A DNA stretch of 64,000 bases, taken from the NCBI GenBank assembly GCA_029260295.1, contig JAJDDN010000006.1:124001-188000 (forward strand), written 5' to 3'. Below the pieces are notes generated by a model. That model was given only the letters and a program-made list of their open reading frames with translations, searched no databases and was not told where the DNA came from. The stretch comes from Phycisphaerales bacterium. GTDB lineage: Bacteria > Planctomycetota > Phycisphaerae > Phycisphaerales > UBA1924. The position numbers were made by a program, and so were the translations under genes. Below are positions 10,418-18,709 of the stretch, in pieces (position 1 is the first letter of the stretch; every line of letters starts with the position of its first letter).

Positions 10418-11071
10418 ATGTCCAAACTCGGCGCCATCCAGACCACCATCACTTCCCTCGCCATCCTCAGCGCTGTCGCGATCACTGCCGTCGTTGGCCT
10501 CAAGATCGCCAAAGCAGAAGCCGCAAATCAGGTTTATCAGGAACGCATTGCCGATCTTTCGCACGACTACGAATCACTCGCGGCCCAGTACAACCAGGCC
10601 GTCCGCCAAACCGCCGTCACCGAACTGGTCGTCAAAGATCGAAAGATCACCGTTCAGATCCGCACCATCGAGGGCGAGCAAGAAACCATCCAAACCCCCT
10701 GCAACGCGGATAAAGAGATCTATGTCGATTTCGCCCTCATCGCAGGCCGTCTCTGGATCCGCAGAGTTTTCGACGCCGACACCCCGCCATCGCAAGCCAC
10801 CATCATCAATCCCAAGCTCGCCGATGTCGATTGGGACTCAGATGGTGCGTTGGTCGGACAAGCCGTGTACCGCCGGCTTGATGAAGGCCGCTGGGTCGTC
10901 AACGCATCCGGCGACGGTGCCCTCGCCCTGACCAAGGTCCCCGAGGACCAGATCGTCAACCTCTCCCCCCCACCCTCAATCAAGAGCTACGAAGAGGTCC
11001 AATCACAGGTCGATGAGCAGCTCGAAAGCATCACATGGCGTGATGTTCTGGCCTCGGTCTTTACCGACTAG
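10418..11071 (+). CDS. membrane-anchored protein of unknown function
   Basis: The 217 residues start with one hydrophobic helix (about residues 8-30). A probable short coiled coil follows (AEAANQVYQERIADLSHDYESLAAQYNQA region), and then a soluble domain rich in beta-like stretches. I do not recognise the domain. The topology suggests a periplasmic protein held by an N-terminal anchor. The ATG is preceded by AAGGGTGT. It sits between the FabF-like gene and glyQS in the same direction. Confidence 0.6.
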   Translation: MSKLGAIQTTITSLAILSAVAITAVVGLKIAKAEAANQVYQERIADLSHDYESLAAQYNQAVRQTAVTELVVKDRKITVQIRTIEGEQETIQTPCNADKEIYVDFALIAGRLWIRRVFDADTPPSQATIINPKLADVDWDSDGALVGQAVYRRLDEGRWVVNASGDGALALTKVPEDQIVNLSPPPSIKSYEEVQSQVDEQLESITWRDVLASVFTD

Positions 11072-11140
11072 CCCTCCAGCCACCACCCTCCATCCCAGCC
11101 CCGACCTACACTTTGCCTCACTCAGCAAAGGACTTATCAA

Positions 11141-12739
11141 ATGACCGAAACCGCTTCAGACAACACCACTTCCGTCAAATCCATGGACGACATCATGGCC
11201 CTCTGCAAACGCCGAGGATTCATCTACCAAGCCTCCGAAATCTACGGCGGGGTCAACGGCTTCTGGGACTACGGCCCGCTGGGCGCACAGCTCAAAAAAA
11301 ACCTCCGCGACGCGTGGTGGACCGATGTCGTCATGAAAGGCTGCAACGGCAAACTCGGCCCCGACGGCAAACCCGTCTCCATCGTCCCCCTCGACAGCTC
11401 CATCATCCAGAACCCCAAGGTCTGGGAAGCCTCAGGCCATGTCGGCGGCTTCAACGATCCGATGGTGGACTGCCGGGAAACCAAATCCCGCTACCGCGCC
11501 GACCACATCCTGTGCATGGGCGTCAAGGGCGACGACTCAGGCCAGATCTACGCGTTCATCGAGAACGACGACAAGTCATTCGACGGTGCCCTCAAGAAAC
11601 TCAGCAAGTACAAGAAGGCCGACATCGCCAAAGACGGCGTCGACATCTGCTCTTTCACTGATCTGGGACCAGATGAGATCGCCATCACCGTCGGCCCCGA
11701 CGCCAAAGAAGTCGGCACCCTCACCGAACCCCGCGCCTTCAACCTCATGTTCAAAACGGTCCTCGGCGCGACCGGCAACGCCGAAGACAACGGGGCCTAC
11801 CTGAGGCCCGAAACCGCCCAAGGCATCTTCATCAACTTCAAGAATGTCGTCGACACCACCCGCGTATCCGTCCCCTTCGGCATCGCCCAGACCGGTAAAG
11901 CCTTCAGAAATGAAGTCACCCCAAGAAACTTCACATTCCGCAGCCGCGAGTTTGAGCAGATGGAAATCGAGTTCTTCTGCCATCCCGACGAATCTAAAGC
12001 CTGGTACACCTTCTGGCGCGACTGGCGCATGGCATGGTGGCAAGAACTCGGACTCGAAGGCGAAAACCTCATCCTCCGCGAGCACGACAACGACGAACTC
12101 GCCCACTACGCCAAAGAAGGCGCGGGCACCGCAGACATCGAATACATGTTCCCCTTCACCGCCCCCGGATACGGCGAGCTCGAAGGCATCGCCGACCGGA
12201 CCAACTTCGACCTCAAACAACACGCCGAGCACTCCAAAACCAAGCTCGACTACTTCGACAACACCCGAGGAGAACTCGCCAAGAACGGCCAGCCCAAGGG
12301 CGAACGCTACCTCCCCCATGTCATCGAACCGTCCGCGGGTCTCGACCGCGGAGTCCTGGCGCTCTTGTGTGAGGCCTACACCCCGGATGAAAACCGCCCA
12401 TCGGGTGTGTTCATGAAGTTCCATCCACGCATCGCCCCGATCAAGGCCGCGGTCTTCCCGCTGGTTAAGAAGGACGGCATGCCAGAGATCGCCGAACCTT
12501 TATACAACGAACTCCGGAATCGCTTCGGCCACCTCGGGACCATCGAGTACGATGTCAAGCAATCCATCGGCAAACGCTACGCCCGCATGGACGAAGCCGG
12601 GTGCCCGTTCTGCTTCACCATCGACTCGACGACCCTCGAAGATCAGACCGTCACCGTCCGCCACCGCGACACGCTCGATCAAGAACGCATCGCGATTGAT
12701 AAGGTGGGCGATTTCCTCGCCGAGAAGCTCGGATTCTGA
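11141..12739 (+). CDS. glyQS: glycyl-tRNA synthetase, single-chain dimeric type
   Basis: The protein has 532 residues and is of the eukaryote/archaea-like alpha2 class II type, not the bacterial alpha2beta2 GlyQ+GlyS pair. The N-terminal signature is CKRRGFIYQASEIYGGVNG. The RPETAQGIF block and FRNEVTPRNFTFRSREFEQ (motif 2 region) are clear, and the motif 3 block is EPSAGLDRGVLALL. The C-terminal anticodon-binding domain spans roughly residues 420-530. It charges tRNA-Gly in the cytosol. AAAGGAC lies 7 bases before the ATG. Some 130 residues between motifs 1 and 2 form the usual insertion. Confidence 0.95.
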   Translation: MTETASDNTTSVKSMDDIMALCKRRGFIYQASEIYGGVNGFWDYGPLGAQLKKNLRDAWWTDVVMKGCNGKLGPDGKPVSIVPLDSSIIQNPKVWEASGHVGGFNDPMVDCRETKSRYRADHILCMGVKGDDSGQIYAFIENDDKSFDGALKKLSKYKKADIAKDGVDICSFTDLGPDEIAITVGPDAKEVGTLTEPRAFNLMFKTVLGATGNAEDNGAYLRPETAQGIFINFKNVVDTTRVSVPFGIAQTGKAFRNEVTPRNFTFRSREFEQMEIEFFCHPDESKAWYTFWRDWRMAWWQELGLEGENLILREHDNDELAHYAKEGAGTADIEYMFPFTAPGYGELEGIADRTNFDLKQHAEHSKTKLDYFDNTRGELAKNGQPKGERYLPHVIEPSAGLDRGVLALLCEAYTPDENRPSGVFMKFHPRIAPIKAAVFPLVKKDGMPEIAEPLYNELRNRFGHLGTIEYDVKQSIGKRYARMDEAGCPFCFTIDSTTLEDQTVTVRHRDTLDQERIAIDKVGDFLAEKLGF

Positions 12740-12899
12740 TCGCCCAGTGCGCTGATTCTCGCCGGGTGTTCCATAAATTTTGCTATTCCTGCGCCGATTC
12801 TATGAATTGGCCCTAATTCACGAAACCTCCGCCCCCCAATCCCCATAAAACCTCACGCACAGATCACCACTTTCTCTATTCACCGCAGGGGTTATTTCA

Positions 12900-14288
12900 A
12901 TGGGTATCGGCAAAATCATCGGCGTTTCAGTCGTGGGAATCGGTCTCCTCGGAGCGACCGGCTTCATCGTCGCTCAATCACCAGTCGGCAAGAAATTCGC
13001 CGACTCACGGAAACAAGCAGACATCTCGGTCCCTGTTCTCATGGAATCCGTCATCTTCGGCGACCTCGAACGGACAGTCTCGGCTCCGGGTTCCATCGAG
13101 CCCAAGCGACTCATCAAAATCTCCTCGCAGGTCTCGGCCAAAATCCTGGCCCTCCCATTCGAAGAGGGCCAAATTGTCGAGGCCGGCGATGTCGTCATCC
13201 GCCTCGATCCACAGGCCCTTGTCGCAATCCTCGACAGCTCTAAAGCAGGTCTCAAACAACAAGAGGCCTCGCTCCTCGGCTCCCAGGCATCGCTCATCAA
13301 TGCGAGAATCCAATACGAACGCCTCCAATCCCTCCAAGAAACCGGCGACGCCACCAAGGCCGAGCTCGATTCGGCTGAGGCCAACTATCTCAATGCACAA
13401 TCAAGCAAAGCAGTAATCGAGGCCTCCATTGAGCAGGCCCAAGCAAGAATCGTACAAGCAGAAAAAGACCTTGAGAACACCATCATCTCCTCGCCAATCA
13501 CCGGCATCATCACCACGCTCAACGCAGAAGTCGGCGAAACAGTCATCGTGGGCACGACCAACAACGCCGGCTCGATCATCATGGAAATCGCCGACCTGTC
13601 CGAGATGCTCCTCAAAGCGGCTGTCGATGAAGCGAACATCGCGCCCGTAGAAATCGGACAAGAAGCCAAAATCTATGTCAACGCCTACACCGACCGCCAA
13701 TACCACGGCACCATCCAACGCATCGGCCTCAAACGCCAAGTCGCCGGCGACGGCACAGGCACCTTTGAAGTCGAGATCCTCATGGACCTCTCAGAAGGCG
13801 AAACCCTCTACTCAGGCCTCTCGGCATCGACCGACATCATCGTCGAACATTTCTATGACGCGATGATCGTCCCATCACAAGCTGTTGTTGACCGCCGCAT
13901 AGAGGACCTCCCCAAGGAGGTCCGTGAGGGCAACGAGATCATCGACCTCAACAAAACCTTCACCCGCATCGTCTACCGCGTCGTCGATGGCAAAACAGTT
14001 GCCACACCGGTCAAGGTTGGCCCATCGGACCTCACCCAAACCGTCATCACCGAAGGCCTCTCCAAAGACGACGTCCTCGTCACCGGCCCGTTCCGCCTGC
14101 TCGTTGATCTCAAGCACGACAAAGCCGTTAAGGATCAGAACGCTGTAGACGAACCCGAAGAAAATTCTGATTCGGATATCGAAACTGATTCAGAAACCGA
14201 AACGGATTCTGAAACTGAAACTGAAACTGATTCCAACGAAGAAGCCGAGGAAACTCCAGCAGATGAAGACCCACAGGAGTCACCATAA
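12900..14288 (+). CDS. HlyD/MacA-type periplasmic adaptor subunit with acidic repeat tail
   Basis: The 462 residues begin with a single membrane helix (about residues 7-24). A lipoyl-like half follows (ISSQVSAKILALPFEEGQIVEAGDVVIRLD), then a coiled-coil hairpin around residues 110-190, the second lipoyl half (ISSPITGIITTLNAEVGETV) and beta-barrel and proximal domains to about residue 410. The last ~45 residues are almost only Glu, Asp, Ser and Thr, encoded by a short tandem repeat. It bridges the ABC permease and the TolC-like channel encoded by the next three genes. AGGGG precedes the start. Confidence 0.88.
   Translation: MGIGKIIGVSVVGIGLLGATGFIVAQSPVGKKFADSRKQADISVPVLMESVIFGDLERTVSAPGSIEPKRLIKISSQVSAKILALPFEEGQIVEAGDVVIRLDPQALVAILDSSKAGLKQQEASLLGSQASLINARIQYERLQSLQETGDATKAELDSAEANYLNAQSSKAVIEASIEQAQARIVQAEKDLENTIISSPITGIITTLNAEVGETVIVGTTNNAGSIIMEIADLSEMLLKAAVDEANIAPVEIGQEAKIYVNAYTDRQYHGTIQRIGLKRQVAGDGTGTFEVEILMDLSEGETLYSGLSASTDIIVEHFYDAMIVPSQAVVDRRIEDLPKEVREGNEIIDLNKTFTRIVYRVVDGKTVATPVKVGPSDLTQTVITEGLSKDDVLVTGPFRLLVDLKHDKAVKDQNAVDEPEENSDSDIETDSETETDSETETETDSNEEAEETPADEDPQESP
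14165..14240 (+). repeat. short tandem repeat encoding a Ser/Thr/Glu/Asp tail
   Basis: Units close to GAAACTGA and GATTCTGA alternate here and encode repeated (S/T)-E-T-(D/E) tetrads in the adaptor tail. Arrays of this kind can change length by slippage; most units would keep the acidic character of the tail. Confidence 0.7.
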
Positions 14289-14290
14289 AC

Positions 14291-15187
14291 ATGACTCCCA
14301 GCAGTTCCAACCGGGCAACGATCCAGATTAAATCGCTCAAGAAGCACTTCCGCGTCGGCGATGAACGCGTCCGCGCGCTCGACGGCGTTGATATTAGCAT
14401 CTACCCAAACGAGTTCGTCGCCATCATGGGCGCCTCAGGCTCGGGCAAATCCACACTCATGAACATCCTCGGGTGTCTCGACAAACCCACCGCCGGACAG
14501 TACATCCTCAACGGCCACCCAACCCACCGCATGGGGATGGGCAAGCTCGCACAGGTCCGCAACCAGGAAATCGGATTCATCTTCCAGAGCTACGAGCTCC
14601 TCTCCCGCGCCACAGCACTCAAAAATGTCATGCTCCCGATGCTCTACTCCAAAAAATACCTCTTCACAGCCAAACGCCGAGCCAAAGAAAAACTCGACCT
14701 CGTCGGCCTCTCCGACCGCATGTCGCACCGTCCAAACCAGCTCTCAGGCGGTCAGCGACAGCGCGTCGCCATCGCACGCGCACTGGTCAACGACCCCTCA
14801 ATCCTGCTGGCCGACGAACCCACCGGGAACCTGGATTCCAAAACCACCGTCGAGATCATCGACCTCTTCCAGCAGCTCCACCAAACAGGCCAGACCATCG
14901 TCATCGTCACCCACGAGGAAGATGTCGCGGGCCACGCCGAGCGGATCATCCGTCTCCGCGACGGCCGCGTGATCTCCGATTACCCATCGAACGAAGACCC
15001 CATCCACCTCGACTGGATCGAGCGCATGGCCTCGGGCAGAGCAAGCATCACCGAAGCCGAGCTCGAAATCAACGCCGAGGCCGACGCCAAACTCCAGGCC
15101 CATCGCCTCGAAGAGAAAAACAACGCCCGCTCCTTCTTCTCGCGCAAGAAGAAAGAGCCGGTATCCTCAGAGAGTGAGATCAAATAA
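14291..15187 (+). CDS. MacB-type ABC transporter ATP-binding subunit
   Basis: The protein has 298 residues. Walker A is GASGSGKST near residue 49, the signature LSGGQRQRVAIARAL is near residue 150, and Walker B is ILLADEPTGNLDS near residue 172. The ~70-residue C-terminal extension is charged and ends in KKKEPVSSESE. MacB/LolD-type subunits drive mechanical transmission by a separate FtsX-type permease rather than cargo passage through the membrane. Only two bases separate it from the adaptor gene. Its stop overlaps the permease start in TAATG, so coupling is likely. Confidence 0.9.
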   Translation: MTPSSSNRATIQIKSLKKHFRVGDERVRALDGVDISIYPNEFVAIMGASGSGKSTLMNILGCLDKPTAGQYILNGHPTHRMGMGKLAQVRNQEIGFIFQSYELLSRATALKNVMLPMLYSKKYLFTAKRRAKEKLDLVGLSDRMSHRPNQLSGGQRQRVAIARALVNDPSILLADEPTGNLDSKTTVEIIDLFQQLHQTGQTIVIVTHEEDVAGHAERIIRLRDGRVISDYPSNEDPIHLDWIERMASGRASITEAELEINAEADAKLQAHRLEEKNNARSFFSRKKKEPVSSESEIK

Positions 15188-16449
15188 TGCTCAAGCTCCT
15201 CCTTTCCCCGGTCATCTTTATCCTCCGCCTGCTCTGGCAGACCGTCTTCCTTGCCATCGGTCAGGTCTGGGCCAACAAGGTCCGTGCTGTGCTTACAGCG
15301 TTGGGCATCATCATCGGTGTCCTCGGCGTCACCGTCGTCGCCGCCGGACTCGACGGGATGCAGGGCTATGTCCTCACACAGTTCGAAGGCATCGGCGCCA
15401 AAAAAATGTGGCTCTGGGGCGATGTCCCGGATTCAAAGCGATCCGTCATGAGCTGGACCGATGTCAAGATCACCACCTACGAAGCCAACCTCATCCTCGA
15501 AAACGCAGAGACCATCGAAACCCTCACCCCCGGCTGCCGCGCAAGCTGGAATGTTACCAACGGCAAGAAAATATCCCAAGGCGTACGCGTCACCGGCATC
15601 TGGCCGACATGGCACGAGATCGAAAACCGCCAAGTCCTCTTTGGACGCCCCTTCTCAAGAATCGACGATGACGAGAACCGCCAGGTCTGTCTCATCAATG
15701 AGCAGGGCATCGAAGAGCTCGAACTCGACACCGACCCCGTCGGCGATTACATCCTCGTCAGCGGCCGCCGGTTCCTTATCGTCGGGGTCGTCGAAACCAA
15801 AGAGGCCTCCATGTTCGAAGGCGGCCAGTCCCGCACCGAGCTCTACATCCCCTTCGCCACGCACAAAATGATGAACCCCTACACCTGGACAGACCTTACC
15901 CTTCAGATGTACAACCCGGACAAGTCCGACGAGTCTAAATCAGAGATCAGCTTCATCCTCCGCAACCACCGGAACCTGAGCCCCGACGACGAAGACACCT
16001 TCGATATGTTCGTCGTTCAGAGCGCCATCGAAAACTTCAACAATGTCGCCCGCGTCATCGGTTTCGTCATGGGCGGCGTTGTCGCAGTCTCCCTCCTTGT
16101 TGGTGGTATCGGCATCATGAACATTATGCTCGTCTCCGTATCAGAACGCACCCGCGAGATCGGGCTCCGCAAAGCCATGGGCGCCAAACCGCCTGTCGTG
16201 CTCCTGCAGTTCCTCGTCGAAGCCATCGTCCTCTGCGTCGTCGGCGGACTCGTCGGGCTCCTCATCGGCAATGTCCTAGTCATGGGCGTCCAGTTCATCC
16301 CGGACTTCCCCCTCAAATCCATGGCCATCCCGCGATGGGCGGTTATCCTCTCGCTCGGATTCTCCGCAGCCGTCGGCATTGTCTTCGGGATGTTCCCCGC
16401 CATCAAAGCATCCATGCTCAACCCCATCGACGCCCTCCGCCACGAGTAG
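15187..16449 (+). CDS. MacB-type FtsX-domain ABC permease
   Basis: The 420 residues have an N-terminal helix with the typical NKVRAVLTALGIIIGVLGVTVV segment. A ~230-residue periplasmic domain (MacB_PCD-like) follows, then three C-terminal helices that include GGIGIMNIMLVSVSERTREIGLRKAMGA. It should form the inner-membrane part of a tripartite efflux pump with the adaptor and ATPase before it and the TolC-like protein after it. The substrate is unknown; family members export peptides, macrolides, siderophores or lipoproteins. Confidence 0.9.
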   Translation: MLKLLLSPVIFILRLLWQTVFLAIGQVWANKVRAVLTALGIIIGVLGVTVVAAGLDGMQGYVLTQFEGIGAKKMWLWGDVPDSKRSVMSWTDVKITTYEANLILENAETIETLTPGCRASWNVTNGKKISQGVRVTGIWPTWHEIENRQVLFGRPFSRIDDDENRQVCLINEQGIEELELDTDPVGDYILVSGRRFLIVGVVETKEASMFEGGQSRTELYIPFATHKMMNPYTWTDLTLQMYNPDKSDESKSEISFILRNHRNLSPDDEDTFDMFVVQSAIENFNNVARVIGFVMGGVVAVSLLVGGIGIMNIMLVSVSERTREIGLRKAMGAKPPVVLLQFLVEAIVLCVVGGLVGLLIGNVLVMGVQFIPDFPLKSMAIPRWAVILSLGFSAAVGIVFGMFPAIKASMLNPIDALRHE

Positions 16450-16533
16450 AACAAGTCATTACCCAAAGTTGGACACCGTTGCACTTGGACGGTTTCAGTC
16501 ATTTACCAAAACGCAAAGCACACGACAAACACA

Positions 16534-18273
16534 ATGACCAAACCACACCACACGCCATCCATCCACACGCTCCTCCTTGCCGCAACGCTCACAGCCCTCC
16601 CACTCTTAGGCGGCTGCATGTCCAACCCCTTCAAGCAAGGCCCCCTCGACACCCACCATGTCGCCACCAAAGAACGGCTCCACAACATCGGAGTCTTCCA
16701 GCTCCAGCGTGCTCCAGAAGACACCACACGCGACACCCAATCGCAACTCGCCCAGGCCCAGACAGACTACGCCGATGTCGAAAGAATTGATCTCGCCCTC
16801 GGCGACGCCCGCACAGCCGCGCTCTCAAACAACCTTGGATTATCCGCGACACTCATCGCCCCCGAGATCGCCGCTCAGAATGTCAACAGAGAACTCGCCG
16901 CCTTCGAATCCGTCTTCACACTCAGTGCCGCATGGAACGAAACCGACGCGCCCACCGCCTCAACCCTCGTCGGGTCCCAGGCCCGCAACCAATCCCTCAC
17001 CCCCGGCATCCGCATCCCCCTCATGACCGGCGGCAGCGTCACCGTCTCGGCACCCATCAACCGCTCGGCAACCAACAACTCCTTCTCGACACTCGATCCG
17101 GCATGGACCAGTGACCTCCAAGTTTCTCTCTCACACAACCTCCTCCGCAACGCGGGCCGCCGCGCCACCACCCACGCACTCCGTCTGGCAGATTTCGACC
17201 GCCAGACCTCCCTCGCCCAGACCAAGCTTGAAGTCATCCGCGTGCTCGCAAATGTTGACCGCGCCTACTGGCGTCTCTACGCCGCGACCAAAGCACTCGA
17301 GGTCGTCGAGCAACAGCACACCGTCGCCCAGTCCCAACTCGCAAGCGCCCAACGCAAAAGAGACGCCGGCACAGGCACCGAGGTCGACATCGTCCGGGCT
17401 AAGTCTGGCGTCGCTGACCGCATCGAATCCATCATCCGCGCACAGAACGATGTCAAACTCCAGCAACGCACCCTCAAGCAGCTCATCAACATGCCCGGAC
17501 TCACCGTCGACACCACCACCAGAATCCTCACCGACTCGGCCCCGGACCCCGTCGAGTACCTCTACGATCTTAATCAGCTCACAGCCGCGGCCGTCGATAA
17601 CCGCATGGAAATGCTCGAACTCGAAATCCAGCTCGCAAGACAAGCCGCCGCAATCGGGTTTGCCGAGAACCAAAAACTCCCTCTCGTTGCCCTCAACTAC
17701 ACCTACCGCATCAACGGCCTCGCCGGATCGCTCGGAAACTCCGTCGATGTCTTGGCCCAGAACGAGTTCGAGGATTGGTCCGTCGGGCTCAACGCCGAGT
17801 TCCCATTGGGTAATGAAGCCGCCAAGGCCTCGCTCGCCCAAGCGATCCTCTCCCGCCTCCAATCCCTCGCCTCGCGCGATGCCAGAGAGCAAGCCATCAC
17901 CACCGAGATCCTCAACGCGGTGGACAATCTCCAGAGCACCTGGCACCGGATTCTCGCCTCGCGGGACTCCGTGCTGTTGAGTGCTCGGCTCCTCGAAGCC
18001 GAGAAACGCCAGTATGATGTAGGCCGCTCGACCTCAACAATCGTCCTGGACGCCGACGCCAACCTCGCCGATGCCCGTTTATCGGAGATCAGAGCGATTG
18101 TTGACTACCAGATCGCCCAGATTGACCTCGCCGTCGCATCGGGAACCCTCCTTGGCCAAGCCAAGGTCGAGTGGAACTCGGATCCCAAAGTTCTGAGCGA
18201 CGACAACCGAGCCAAAGCAAACGAGGGTGTCACGCCCTACAAGCCGGGCTCGGGAATCTGGACCAAGCCCTAA
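16534..18273 (+). CDS. TolC-family outer membrane efflux lipoprotein
   Basis: This is a 579-residue protein with a lipoprotein signal: a hydrophobic stretch (LLLAATLTALPLLGGC) followed by MSNP, so the lipid would go on the Cys near residue 28. The body has two long alpha-helical repeats of the outer-membrane efflux type. Typical segments are VNRELAAFESVFTLSAAW and the NVDRAYWRLYAATKALEVVEQQHTVAQ helix; the second repeat is around residues 420-540. It completes the adaptor, ATPase, permease and channel set that starts at 12.9 kb. The 84-base gap to the permease gene holds no obvious terminator. Confidence 0.88.
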   Translation: MTKPHHTPSIHTLLLAATLTALPLLGGCMSNPFKQGPLDTHHVATKERLHNIGVFQLQRAPEDTTRDTQSQLAQAQTDYADVERIDLALGDARTAALSNNLGLSATLIAPEIAAQNVNRELAAFESVFTLSAAWNETDAPTASTLVGSQARNQSLTPGIRIPLMTGGSVTVSAPINRSATNNSFSTLDPAWTSDLQVSLSHNLLRNAGRRATTHALRLADFDRQTSLAQTKLEVIRVLANVDRAYWRLYAATKALEVVEQQHTVAQSQLASAQRKRDAGTGTEVDIVRAKSGVADRIESIIRAQNDVKLQQRTLKQLINMPGLTVDTTTRILTDSAPDPVEYLYDLNQLTAAAVDNRMEMLELEIQLARQAAAIGFAENQKLPLVALNYTYRINGLAGSLGNSVDVLAQNEFEDWSVGLNAEFPLGNEAAKASLAQAILSRLQSLASRDAREQAITTEILNAVDNLQSTWHRILASRDSVLLSARLLEAEKRQYDVGRSTSTIVLDADANLADARLSEIRAIVDYQIAQIDLAVASGTLLGQAKVEWNSDPKVLSDDNRAKANEGVTPYKPGSGIWTKP

Positions 18274-18385
18274 CCGCGACACAGAATTTTACTTCAACAA
18301 GAATTCAAGCATACAAAGTTTGCTATCTTGCGCGCCTGCTATCCAATCACTCAACTCAACGCTCGCGATCACCGATCTGGGCAGC

Positions 18386-18601
18386 ATGGACCGTTCACAA
18401 TCCAATCTCGCCAACCAAACAAATAATGGCGAGCCCATTGAACCTGATCATCCCATGGAACTCAAACCCCAAACCCCGGCTTCAAGCATCGAGTCTGCCT
18501 TCCCCACCGCAAATGCGAACCAGCTACTCGAACTCATCGCCCAGGGCCACGACCCCGAAGACCTCCACGAACTCATCAATCAATCTCAGCGTGCCGCCTA
18601 A
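18386..18601 (+). CDS. small hypothetical protein (71 aa)
   Basis: This is a short open frame without a recognised domain. The first ~30 residues are polar and Pro/Asn/Ser-rich; the last ~35 (ANANQLLELIAQGHDPEDLHELINQSQ) look like an amphipathic helix-turn-helix. A second in-frame ATG lies 69 bases downstream. No strong ribosome-binding site is seen. Support comes from its codon pattern and from a perfect intrinsic terminator 45 bases after its stop, which shows that something transcribed rightwards ends here. Confidence 0.45.
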   Translation: MDRSQSNLANQTNNGEPIEPDHPMELKPQTPASSIESAFPTANANQLLELIAQGHDPEDLHELINQSQRAA

Positions 18602-18645
18602 ACCATCAGGCACCCCAACCCAATTCCCGTCTCCTTCTCAAAGCA

Positions 18646-18684
18646 AGAGCCGTGAACCCACTGTGTTCACGGCTCTTTCTTTAT
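18646..18684 (+). terminator. strong intrinsic terminator
   Basis: A perfect 12-bp stem (18646-18657 with 18665-18676, arms AGAGCCGTGAAC and its complement) carries a 7-base loop and is followed by TTCTTTAT. It would stop transcription from the small gene before it or from the exporter operon. Confidence 0.88.
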
Positions 18685-18709
18685 GTACTGATTGATAAAT
18701 ACCGTGTTC

